This document shows, piece by piece, positions 1-5,785 of a stretch of DNA of 9,945 bases; within the stretch, counting starts at the first letter, position 1, and every line of letters starts with the position of its first letter. The notes under the pieces are model-generated. The model did not search any database and had not been told where the DNA came from. It saw nothing but the letters and a program-made list of their open reading frames with translations. The DNA is from Devosia sp. (GTDB lineage: Bacteria > Pseudomonadota > Alphaproteobacteria > Rhizobiales > Devosiaceae). Made by a program: the position numbers and the translations under genes. The stretch lies in assembly GCA_028290245.1 (NCBI GenBank), contig JAQGKG010000272.1, positions 1 through 9,945 on the forward strand. Direction: 5' to 3'.

Positions 1-84
1 ACCTCCGAAATCAACACCTCCTGGGCCCCCGGCTTCGGCGTCGCTTTGCTGGATCGCTTGGTCCGGGACTACTATCAGAGCTAG
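1..84 (+). CDS. pepA: Leucyl aminopeptidase PepA, C-terminal end only
   Basis: The frame is open from the first base and ends at TAG (82-84), giving 27 residues that include WAPGFGVALLDRLVRDYY. This resembles the extreme C-terminus of M17 leucyl aminopeptidases, where a W-x-x-G-[WF]-G-V-x-L-L-[DN]-R-L-V tail closes the catalytic domain. The M17 enzymes are cytosolic two-metal aminopeptidases that release N-terminal residues from peptides. The metal ligands lie upstream of the window and cannot be checked. The position directly before holC supports the call, because pepA-holC adjacency is common in proteobacteria. The identification rests on a short tail plus context. Confidence 0.72.
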   Translation, partial: TSEINTSWAPGFGVALLDRLVRDYYQS

Positions 85-92
85 GGCAGGGC

Positions 93-539
93 ATGACCGA
101 CGTTTTGTTCTACCATCTCGAACCGCGCCCGCTTGAAGCGGTCATCCCGCAATTGCTGGAAAAGACTATCGAGCGTGGCTGGCGTGCGGTGGTGGAAAGC
201 AGCTCCACCGAGCGCGCCGAGGCGCTCGACGCCCATCTATGGACCTTCCGCGACGACAGCTTCCTGCCGCACGGTCTGGCCGGCGAAGAGACGGATGCGC
301 ACCAGCCCATCCTGCTCACCACCGGCACCGACAATCCCAACAACGCCAATGTGCGCTTCTTCGTCGACCGGGCCGTGCCGCAATCGGCCGATGGCTACGA
401 GCGCATCGTCTACATGTTTTCCGGCCACGATCCCGACGCCGTCGCCGAGGCCCGCGTCGCCTGGAAAGCCCTGCGCGATGGCAACACGTTGACCTATTGG
501 CAGCAGGAGCCCGACGGCCGCTGGGTCAAAAAGGCATGA
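93..539 (+). CDS. holC: DNA polymerase III chi subunit HolC
   Basis: This 148-aa protein matches the chi subunit of the DNA polymerase III clamp-loader complex, which links the replisome to single-strand binding protein. Visible family features are the N-terminal FYHLEPRPLEAVIPQLLEK stretch, the central block with HLWTFRDDSFLPHG (about residues 48-61), the PILLTT strand near 72-77, and the C-terminal WKALRDGNTLTYWQQ segment (about 124-138). The length is typical for alphaproteobacterial chi. The start is the ATG at 93, with an AGGG Shine-Dalgarno at 83-86 that overlaps the pepA stop. It sits 8 nt after pepA and its stop overlaps the start of the next gene, so all three are probably cotranscribed. 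Confidence 0.93.
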   Translation: MTDVLFYHLEPRPLEAVIPQLLEKTIERGWRAVVESSSTERAEALDAHLWTFRDDSFLPHGLAGEETDAHQPILLTTGTDNPNNANVRFFVDRAVPQSADGYERIVYMFSGHDPDAVAEARVAWKALRDGNTLTYWQQEPDGRWVKKA

Positions 540-1153
540 CGGCCGACATCGCGACGCCCAGCCGCCACACACTACCGGAGGACCTGTTCGCCATCCTGAT
601 CGGCACCATGTTGGTCTCGTTCGGCGTCGTGCTTTACGCCGAGGCCACGCTCACCACGGGCAGCACCGCCGGCCTCGCCCTGCTGCTGCAATATGGCACC
701 GGCATTCCATTCGGCTGGTTGTTCTTTGCCATCAACCTGCCGTTTTACGTGCTGGCCCTGCTGCGCATGGGCTGGCCCTTTGCCATCAAGACCTTCATCG
801 GCGTGGGTTTGGTATCTTACTTCACCGCCCACATTCCTGAATGGATGGACATATCCAGCATTCACCCGCTGTTCGCGGCGCTGCTCGGCGGCGGGCTGAT
901 CGGCCTTGGCATTCTCTCGCTGGCCCGCCACAAGGCCAGTGTCGGTGGCATCAACATCCTGGCACTTTACCTGCAGGATAATTTTAACCTCCGCGCCGGC
1001 TACTTCCAGCTCGGCGTCGACGCTGTAATCCTCGCCGCCGCCTTCTTCGTCCTGCCACTCGACCGCGTGCTCTATTCGATCCTCGGCGCGCTGGTCCTGA
1101 ACATGATCATTGCCACCAACCACAAGCCCGGCCGCTACGTCGGCTTCAGTTAG
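536..1153 (+). CDS. YitT family membrane protein, short form
   Basis: This 205-aa integral membrane protein belongs to the YitT/DUF161 family, whose function is unknown. Hydrophobic segments lie near residues 17-37, 44-52, 58-77, 82-100, 110-130, 156-174 and 178-193. A family-like block with RHKASVGGINILALYLQ (131-147) precedes the last two helices. The chosen ATG at 536 overlaps the holC stop as ATGA, implying translational coupling; an open frame continues upstream to 239 but only as a shadow inside holC. Many YitT proteins (about 280-290 aa) carry a cytosolic C-terminal DUF2179 domain, and this one ends just after the last helix without it. A transport role is often guessed for the family but nothing here shows a substrate. 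Confidence 0.85.
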   Translation: MTADIATPSRHTLPEDLFAILIGTMLVSFGVVLYAEATLTTGSTAGLALLLQYGTGIPFGWLFFAINLPFYVLALLRMGWPFAIKTFIGVGLVSYFTAHIPEWMDISSIHPLFAALLGGGLIGLGILSLARHKASVGGINILALYLQDNFNLRAGYFQLGVDAVILAAAFFVLPLDRVLYSILGALVLNMIIATNHKPGRYVGFS

Positions 1154-1221
1154 CCGGGGCGCCCACCTCTTTCTCCGTCCGGCTTGATCCCCGAGCCACT
1201 CTCAACCCGGCACGACGTCAC

Positions 1222-2046
1222 TCACTCTTCCTCGAGCGAGTGTCCCATTATATCGACCAGATACATCTGGAACATGTCCGAGGCCAGTTCGTAGCAATAG
1301 GTGATCTCGCTTTCGCTGGGGCTGTAATAGGCGTTGGCCTCGCCGCATAACGTCGCCTTGAAGGTCACTGGCCCCGGCAGCACATAGCGGCTCATTACCA
1401 GCGCTGCAGCGCGTTCCAGCACTTCGCGCTGCTTCAGCATTTCGGCAAAGGAATCATAATCGCCCGCGTCCTCGTAGACCACGGAGATTTCCGCGCCCTG
1501 TTCCTCGGCTACGGCATGCGGTTCGAGCAGCGAGGTCCACGACGAAGACGCCTGCTCGTAGGTATAGGCGCAGCCGTCCACCCGGTCCTGGTCGAGGTCA
1601 TAAGCCTCCGCCGTTTGCGCAAAGGCTTCCGGGTCTTTGCCTACCATCAGGCAAACCATGGCATAGGCGCGCTGAATATCGAGGCTATGTTCGTCGTAAT
1701 AGGAGAAATCCTCAATGCCGGAGCCAGTAGATTTCACGGCATTAAAATACCAACCATCGGATGCGTCGACGAGCGCATTATAGCTGTCGTCGTCCTCGTC
1801 GTCGGTCAGCAACATGATCGTCGCCAGCGCGTCCGCCGCGTCTTCTTCCTTGCCCAGCACCGGAATGCCCAACTCGCCGACCAGCATATGGCCGATCTCG
1901 TGATACAGAGTGAAGGTCGCGTCATGCATGGCGAAATCGACGGCGGCAACCAGATCTTCTTCGGGAATTTCATCCTGCGCTACGGCAAGGGAAACGTGCG
2001 CCATGGCAAAGGCCAGGGTCGCTAGGATAAGTGACGAAACGCGCAA
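1222..2046 (-). CDS. DUF4344 family putative exported metallopeptidase
   Basis: The protein has 274 aa when read from a TTG at 2046. Its N-terminus, (M)RVSSLILATLAFAMAHVSLAVA followed by Q, is a textbook signal peptide with predicted cleavage near residue 23, so the product should act in the periplasm or outside the cell. An HEIGH zinc-binding motif lies at residues 49-53, and the acidic EEDAAD block at 67-72 could supply the third ligand. A C-terminal CGEANAYYSPSESEITYCYEL-type segment (residues 234-254, two cysteines) is characteristic of DUF4344. Four cysteines in the mature part could form disulfides. An upstream ATG at 2085 is in frame but has no Shine-Dalgarno and would prepend 13 residues that fit poorly in front of the signal peptide. 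The TTG has GGAG at 2056-2053 with a 6-nt spacer. The substrate is unknown. Confidence 0.82.
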   Translation of the reverse strand: MRVSSLILATLAFAMAHVSLAVAQDEIPEEDLVAAVDFAMHDATFTLYHEIGHMLVGELGIPVLGKEEDAADALATIMLLTDDEDDDSYNALVDASDGWYFNAVKSTGSGIEDFSYYDEHSLDIQRAYAMVCLMVGKDPEAFAQTAEAYDLDQDRVDGCAYTYEQASSSWTSLLEPHAVAEEQGAEISVVYEDAGDYDSFAEMLKQREVLERAAALVMSRYVLPGPVTFKATLCGEANAYYSPSESEITYCYELASDMFQMYLVDIMGHSLEEE

Positions 2047-2052
2047 GGTGAT

Positions 2053-2056
2053 CTCC
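2053..2056 (-). promoter_or_regulatory. Ribosome binding site that decides a TTG start
   Basis: GGAG on the minus strand lies 6 nt before TTG (2046-2044). No comparable site precedes the in-frame ATG at 2085. Together with the signal-peptide fit this favours the TTG as the start of the DUF4344 protein. Confidence 0.6.
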
Positions 2057-2162
2057 AAGACGGCGGCCCCTCGCCGCAGCCTCATCTAATCACACAAACA
2101 TCACCGCCTACTTGCTTTTTTGCTTCCCGCCGGCCGCGTTGACAGCGCCGACGGTCAAACCT

Positions 2163-4028
2163 TTAGGCCTTCTCGACCGCTTCAAGCTCAGCACTCAGCG
2201 CGAGCCACTGCTCTTCCTGCTTCTCGAGATCTGCAGTGAAACGTGCCTTGTCCTTGCCCAGCGTGATCATCCGGTCCGGCGAGCCGTTATACACCTTGGG
2301 ATCATCAAGCTGTGCATCGACCTTGGCGATCTCGGTCTTGAGTCGCGCGATCTTCGCCTCGGCATCCTTGATGTCGGCCTTGAGCGGCGCAACTTCGGCG
2401 CGCTTCGCCGCAGCTTCCTGCTTGCTCAGCTTGTTTGAGCCCTTGCCGCCGCCACCCTTGCCCTCCTTGTTGGAGGTGATGCTGCGCTGGTAGCTGTCCA
2501 AATCTTCATCCAGCACGCGAATGCCGCCGCCTTCGGCGATCCACAGCACGTCGCAGGTCGCCTCGATCAGATGGCGATCATGGCTGATGATCAGCACGGC
2601 GCCTTCATAGTCGTTGAGCGCATGCACCAGCGCGTCGCGGCTGTCGATATCGAGATGGTTGGTCGGCTCATCGAGGATCATCATCCCCGGGCCGCTGAAA
2701 GTGATCAGGCCCATCAGCAGGCGCGCGCGTTCGCCACCCGACAGGTTCTTCGCCAGCGTATCCATGCGCGATTTGGTTAGCCCCATCTGGCTCAACCGCG
2801 AGCGGCGCTTGGCTTCGCTGTCGGTCGGCATCATGTCGACCACATGCTCGAATGGCGTCCATTCAGGCTTCAGCTTGTCCATCTGGTGCTGAGCAAAATG
2901 CGCGATTTCCAGTTTCTTGCCTTTGCGCAACTGGCCGCTCATTGGCGGAATATCGCCGGCTAGCAGCTTGGCGAAAGTCGACTTGCCGTTGCCGTTGACG
3001 CCGATCAGCGCGATGCGGTCACCTGGATCGATCCGCATGTTGATATTGCGCAGGATGGTCTTGTCGCCATAGCCCGCCGACACGCTGTCCATCGAAATCA
3101 TCGGCGTCGCCGCCTCGGCTTTTGGCTGCTGGAAGGTAAACGGCGCCGAATATTCGTCAAACATCGCAGCCGGTGGCTTCAGCTTCTCTATCATCTTCAT
3201 GCGCGCCTGCGCCTGCTTGGCCTTGGCAGCCGAAGCGCGGAACCGGTCGACGAACTTCTGCATATGCGCGACCTGGTCCAATGCCTTGTCGCGGCCCTTG
3301 TTGTTGAGCTCCATCTGCATCCGGCGCGTGTTCTCGAACGTGTCGTAGTTGCCCTTGTAGAAAGTGAACTTCTTGTGCTCGAGATGGATGATCGAGCTAA
3401 CCGACTTGTTCAGCAGATCGCGATCATGGCTGATCATGAACACGGTATAGGGATAGGTAGCGAGATACTTCTCCAGCCACAGCGTGCCTTCCAGATCAAG
3501 ATAGTTGGTCGGCTCGTCGAGCAGCAACAGGTCGGGCTGCGAAAACAGCACGCCGGCCAGCGCCACGCGCATGCGCCAGCCACCTGACAGTTCGTGCGTC
3601 GGCGAATTCTGCCGGTCCTGCTCGAAGCCGAGGCCCTTGAGGATGGACGAAGCCCGGGCCTCGGCCGAATAGGCGTCGATATCGGATAGCCGCGTATAGA
3701 TATCGCTGATGCGGTGGGGGTCTTCGGCGGTCTCGGCCTCAGCCAACAGCGCCGTGCGCTCCTTGTCAGCCGCCAGCACCACGTCCAGCACGCTGATGTC
3801 CCCGGCCGGCGCTTCCTGCGCCACCGCGCCAATCCGCGCCTTCTTGTTAAGATCGAACGACCCCGAGTCCAGCGAGATATGTCCCTGGATCAAATGGAAC
3901 AGCGTGGTCTTGCCCGTGCCGTTCTTGCCGACGAACCCGGTCTTGGAACCGGTAGGCAGCACCACCGAAGCGTCCTCGAACAGTTCGCGGCCCTGAATGC
4001 GATAGGTCAGGTTATTGATAGTCAGCAT
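2163..4028 (-). CDS. ABC-F family ATPase (Uup/YheS-like)
   Basis: This 621-aa soluble protein has two ABC domains and no membrane segments, the layout of ABC-F proteins, which act on ribosomes and translation rather than transport. Domain 1 has Walker A GKNGTGKTT (34-42), signature LSGGW (147-151), Walker B LLLLDEP (167-173) and switch SHD (200-202). A charged linker with an arm-like helix rich in K, R, M and Q spans about 222-290. Domain 2 has Walker A GVNGNGKST (343-351), signature LSGGE (429-433), Walker B LDEPTNHLD (452-460) and SHD (482-484). A glycine/lysine linker (about 523-531) leads to a C-terminal coiled coil (about 541-621). All catalytic motifs are intact. The start is the ATG at 4028, immediately before MLTINNLTYRIQGREL; the frame extends to a TTG at 4085 but those residues do not look like protein. 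The exact subfamily (Uup, YheS or EttA-like) is not settled. Confidence 0.93.
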   Translation of the reverse strand: MLTINNLTYRIQGRELFEDASVVLPTGSKTGFVGKNGTGKTTLFHLIQGHISLDSGSFDLNKKARIGAVAQEAPAGDISVLDVVLAADKERTALLAEAETAEDPHRISDIYTRLSDIDAYSAEARASSILKGLGFEQDRQNSPTHELSGGWRMRVALAGVLFSQPDLLLLDEPTNYLDLEGTLWLEKYLATYPYTVFMISHDRDLLNKSVSSIIHLEHKKFTFYKGNYDTFENTRRMQMELNNKGRDKALDQVAHMQKFVDRFRASAAKAKQAQARMKMIEKLKPPAAMFDEYSAPFTFQQPKAEAATPMISMDSVSAGYGDKTILRNINMRIDPGDRIALIGVNGNGKSTFAKLLAGDIPPMSGQLRKGKKLEIAHFAQHQMDKLKPEWTPFEHVVDMMPTDSEAKRRSRLSQMGLTKSRMDTLAKNLSGGERARLLMGLITFSGPGMMILDEPTNHLDIDSRDALVHALNDYEGAVLIISHDRHLIEATCDVLWIAEGGGIRVLDEDLDSYQRSITSNKEGKGGGGKGSNKLSKQEAAAKRAEVAPLKADIKDAEAKIARLKTEIAKVDAQLDDPKVYNGSPDRMITLGKDKARFTADLEKQEEQWLALSAELEAVEKA

Positions 4029-4116
4029 GGTGCGGCAATCTGTGGAGAGGGCAGGGACCGCATGGCAGTTGCGCCGGCACGGCAAGACGCCCGAAAAAGG
4101 CTTTGCCGTTCGATAG

Positions 4117-4122
4117 TGTCAA
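4117..4122 (-). promoter_or_regulatory. Possible -35 element upstream of the ABC-F gene
   Basis: A perfect TTGACA is read on the minus strand about 90 nt upstream of the ABC-F start. At 17-nt spacing the -10 hexamer would be CTTTTT, which is poor. An alternative is TTGCCA followed after 17 nt by TATCGA in the same stretch. The ABC-F gene needs a promoter somewhere between brnA and its own start, or else reads through from brnTA; I cannot decide which. Confidence 0.25.
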
Positions 4123-4161
4123 CCAGGCCTTATGGCAACCGGCTTGGACGCATGGCGGGTG

Positions 4162-4470
4162 TTACAGACCGACCGCCTTCTTCAGAACGGCATCGATCCG
4201 CGCCTGCCATCCCGGTCCATCCGCCTTGAAGCGTTCCACAACCTCCGGACTCAACCGGATCGAGACGGGTACCTTTTTAGGCGCCTTCTGTGGACCGCGT
4301 GGGGTGTTTGGAAAGGCCTTGTAGATTGCCTCGCGGAGTTCCGCAGGCGCCTCATGCACAGGCGTGGCGCGCGCAAAGTCCTCGGCCGTCCACTCCGGGT
4401 TGTCCTCGTCAAACTGAGGGTCCGACATACTGTCGTCCGGCGGTGGCATAAAGGGCTTATGGTTTGACAT
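4162..4470 (-). CDS. brnA: BrnA family antitoxin
   Basis: This 102-aa protein carries the BrnA hallmark NPEWTAEDFARATP (residues 24-37), followed by a proline/lysine-rich linker and a C-terminal KVPVSIRLSPEVVERFKADG segment (66-85) with downstream helix. The latter fits the ribbon-helix-helix DNA-binding fold of BrnA. In the known Brucella system BrnA binds and neutralises the BrnT RNase and represses its own operon. The ATG at 4470 lies inside the 3' end of brnT (14-nt overlap), with GGGAG a few nt upstream, so translation is likely coupled to the toxin gene. Toxin-first order and this overlap are typical for BrnTA. Confidence 0.92.
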   Translation of the reverse strand: MSNHKPFMPPPDDSMSDPQFDEDNPEWTAEDFARATPVHEAPAELREAIYKAFPNTPRGPQKAPKKVPVSIRLSPEVVERFKADGPGWQARIDAVLKKAVGL

Positions 4471-4717
4471 AGCGCTCCCATTCCTTCCGATGTACGCGTC
4501 TGAGGCTTATCGGCCTCATGCGATTTTCGCGCAGGGCGAACGCGAGAAAATAGGTGTTACCGTCGATCGTTCCCCAGGCTCTGAACCTGGATTCACCGTA
4601 GTCGTACCGAAGATCAGGTTCGAAATACTCGATGGCTAGCTCGGACGCCCGTGCCAGCGAGATCTGGTGCTTGGCGATATTGATAGCGTCTTTGTCGGCA
4701 TCGAACTCGAGGTCCAT
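4457..4717 (-). CDS. brnT: BrnT family ribonuclease toxin
   Basis: This 86-aa protein has the BrnT layout: an N-terminal LEFDADKDAINIAKHQISLARA block (the family's F-x-W/D-D-x-x-K-x-x-x-N-x-x-KH pattern, residues 3-24), a central RFRAWGTIDGNTYFLAFALREN strand pair (44-65), and a C-terminal RPISLRRVHRKEWERYV (68-84). BrnT is a RelE/barnase-fold RNase that blocks translation by cutting RNA. The C-terminal block is usually IS-A-R-x-A; here it reads IS-L-R-R-V, a family-level variation of unknown effect. There is no Shine-Dalgarno before the ATG at 4717, and the predicted transcription start is at or next to that ATG (see promoter). brnA follows with an overlap. Confidence 0.92.
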   Translation of the reverse strand: MDLEFDADKDAINIAKHQISLARASELAIEYFEPDLRYDYGESRFRAWGTIDGNTYFLAFALRENRMRPISLRRVHRKEWERYVKP

Positions 4718-4721
4718 ATCA

Positions 4722-4729
4722 GTATATAC
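4722..4729. promoter_or_regulatory. Candidate BrnA operator
   Basis: GTATATAC is a perfect 8-bp palindrome that contains the -10 hexamer of the brnTA promoter. A ribbon-helix-helix dimer such as BrnA recognises short inverted repeats, and binding here would block RNA polymerase. The assignment to BrnA is inferred from position, not shown by the sequence. Confidence 0.5.
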
Positions 4730-4751
4730 AATTTGCTCTGACCAAGTTCAA
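4723..4751 (-). promoter_or_regulatory. brnTA promoter
   Basis: On the minus strand TTGAAC (4751-4746) and TATATA (4728-4723) are separated by exactly 17 nt, a good sigma-70 type promoter. Only CTGAT separates the -10 hexamer from the brnT ATG, so a start about 7 nt downstream of the -10 box falls on or next to the initiation codon. Confidence 0.7.
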
Positions 4752-4916
4752 GCGGCCAGCACCGGCGAACCGGTCGATAGTCGGCCCAGGCTGAGCCGAA
4801 AATGTCGGATTTCGAGAACCGGCGCGCAGCGTTCATTCAGGTACGTGAGCACCGGAGGCGCAGAAGCCCGGCATTTGCAGGCCAGCATCAGCCGATTTGC
4901 GATTGTTGGGGGCGTC

Positions 4917-4945
4917 TTGTCTCCGTCGCAGTTCGCCGCTACAAG
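4917..4945 (+). promoter_or_regulatory. Candidate ndk promoter
   Basis: TTGTCT (4917-4922) and TACAAG (4940-4945) lie 17 nt apart, each matching four of six consensus positions. The start would be near 4952, giving a leader of about 34 nt that contains the ndk Shine-Dalgarno. The rest of 4752-4916 shows small GC-rich inverted repeats but nothing I can name. Confidence 0.4.
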
Positions 4946-4985
4946 GCGCCACCTTTCCAACAGACCCATTCAAGGATCGACCCTC

Positions 4986-5408
4986 ATGGCGCTCGAACGC
5001 ACTTTCTCCATCATCAAGCCCGATGCCGTCCGTCGTAACCTCATCGGCAAGATCATCACCAAGTTCGAGGATGCCGGCCTGACCGTGGTCGCCCTCAAGA
5101 AGATCCAGATGACCCGCACCCAGGCTGAAGGCTTCTACGCGGTCCACAAGGAACGCCCCTTCTTCGGCGAACTGGTCGAGCAGATGATCGCATCGCCAGT
5201 CGTGCTGCAGGTTCTGGAAGGCGAAGGCGCCATCCTCAAGAACCGTGAAGTCATGGGCGCGACCAACCCGGCAAACGCTGCCGAGGGCACCATCCGCAAG
5301 GAATTCGCTCTCTCAATCGGCGAAAACTCAGTCCACGGTTCGGACGCTCCCGAAACCGCTGCCGAAGAGATCAAGTACTTCTTTTCCAACGACGAGCTCG
5401 TTGGCTAA
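4986..5408 (+). CDS. ndk: Nucleoside diphosphate kinase
   Basis: This 140-aa cytosolic enzyme transfers the gamma phosphate of ATP to nucleoside diphosphates, balancing NTP and dNTP pools through a phosphohistidine. The N-terminal ERTFSIIKPDAVRRN (4-18) is diagnostic, and the active-site histidine is His117 in the ENSVHGSDAPETA motif (113-125). The nucleotide-binding stretch MGATNPANAAEGTIRKEF (90-107) is intact, and the length is the usual 140 or so residues. The ATG at 4986 has AAGGA at 4972-4976 with a 9-nt spacer. An open frame extends far upstream to 4632 but that part runs antisense through brnT and is not coding. The TAA overlaps the next ATG by one base (TAATG). Confidence 0.97.
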   Translation: MALERTFSIIKPDAVRRNLIGKIITKFEDAGLTVVALKKIQMTRTQAEGFYAVHKERPFFGELVEQMIASPVVLQVLEGEGAILKNREVMGATNPANAAEGTIRKEFALSIGENSVHGSDAPETAAEEIKYFFSNDELVG

Positions 5409-5593
5409 TGCCTGAAATTTACGTCTACGCAGTGGAGGGGCGCACTTCCGAACAGAAGCGCGGCCTGATGAAGGACATCACGGACGCCGTGGTGAAGAAT
5501 TTCGGCACCGACCCTGAAAATGTGACGGTGCAGATCATCGAAGCCCCCAAGGACAGCAAAGCCAAGGGCGGCATTCCTTTTAACGAGCGTTAA
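5408..5593 (+). CDS. 4-oxalocrotonate tautomerase family protein
   Basis: This 61-aa protein begins MPEIYVYAVEGRTSEQK, so removal of Met exposes the N-terminal proline that is the catalytic base in the tautomerase superfamily; Arg11 (counting Pro as 1) is conserved in the EGR motif. The length matches the 62-residue subunits that assemble into hexamers. In canonical 4-oxalocrotonate tautomerase Arg39 and Phe50 complete the active site; by alignment on the VxVxIxE strand the equivalents here are Thr39 and probably a lysine, so the substrate probably differs from 2-hydroxymuconate. No catabolic genes are nearby. The start overlaps the ndk stop by one base, implying translational coupling, and a terminator follows. 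Confidence 0.88.
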   Translation: MPEIYVYAVEGRTSEQKRGLMKDITDAVVKNFGTDPENVTVQIIEAPKDSKAKGGIPFNER

Positions 5594-5620
5594 GCCTCGC
5601 AATCTGCTAGACATGCGTGG

Positions 5621-5650
5621 AGGCCGCCTTCAGGGCGGCCTTTTCGTTCG
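5621..5650 (+). terminator. Intrinsic terminator of the ndk operon
   Basis: AGGCCGCC (5621-5628), a 5-nt loop TTCAG, and GGCGGCCT (5634-5641) form a perfect 8-bp stem followed by a T-rich run TTTTCGTTCGTTT. It lies 28 nt after the tautomerase stop and closes the ndk unit. Confidence 0.88.
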
Positions 5651-5708
5651 TTTATGCTATGATGCCGCCAACAGCACGGCGTCCCCGCCTATCGCGGGAA
5701 TTCGACCC

Positions 5709-5714
5709 TATAAT
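5709..5714 (+). promoter_or_regulatory. Possible -10 box of the helicase gene
   Basis: TATAAT is an exact -10 consensus 72 nt before the helicase ATG, in the gap after the ndk-operon terminator. I see no convincing -35 hexamer at 16-18 nt spacing. A small inverted repeat, CCCGC (5683-5687) and GCGGG (5693-5697), lies just upstream in the -35 region. A start near 5721 would give a leader of about 65 nt. Confidence 0.4.
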
Positions 5715-5785
5715 CTCCTCCACAGGGCTATGCCCAATATTGTGAAAATGACGCCAAGTGTTTGGCCGGCGTCCAGAAAGCTAAA

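Noticed and set aside
239..535. Upstream extension of the YitT frame
   Set aside because: It overlaps holC in another frame and gives an arginine-rich, non-protein-like sequence; the ATGA overlap start is far better.
572..1123. 183-aa open frame antisense to the YitT gene
   Set aside because: Opposite a membrane protein gene with clear helices; the antisense translation is hydrophilic low-complexity sequence, typical of a shadow.
2115..2120. Run of six T on the plus strand between the ABC-F and DUF4344 genes
   Set aside because: No GC-rich hairpin precedes it and no plus-strand gene reads into it. A short TTGAC/GTCAA inverted repeat nearby has a 5-bp stem and no U-tract on the minus strand.
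4080..4108. Hairpin CGGCAA/TTGCCG with an inner GCC/GGC between brnA and the ABC-F gene
   Set aside because: It could end brnTA transcription, but no U-tract follows on the minus strand, so I did not call it a terminator.
3704..4229. Plus-strand open frames over the ABC-F start and the brnA end
   Set aside because: They cross two well-identified minus-strand genes and have no recognisable domain or ribosome site.
4752..4916. Inverted repeats such as TCGGC/GCCGA and CCGG/CCGG in the brnT–ndk gap
   Set aside because: Short GC-rich pairings are expected by chance in this DNA, and they do not form a known RNA or mobile-element end.
4632..4985. Upstream in-frame extension of ndk
   Set aside because: It would add over 100 residues running antisense through brnT; ndk proteins begin at the ATG at 4986, which has a Shine-Dalgarno.
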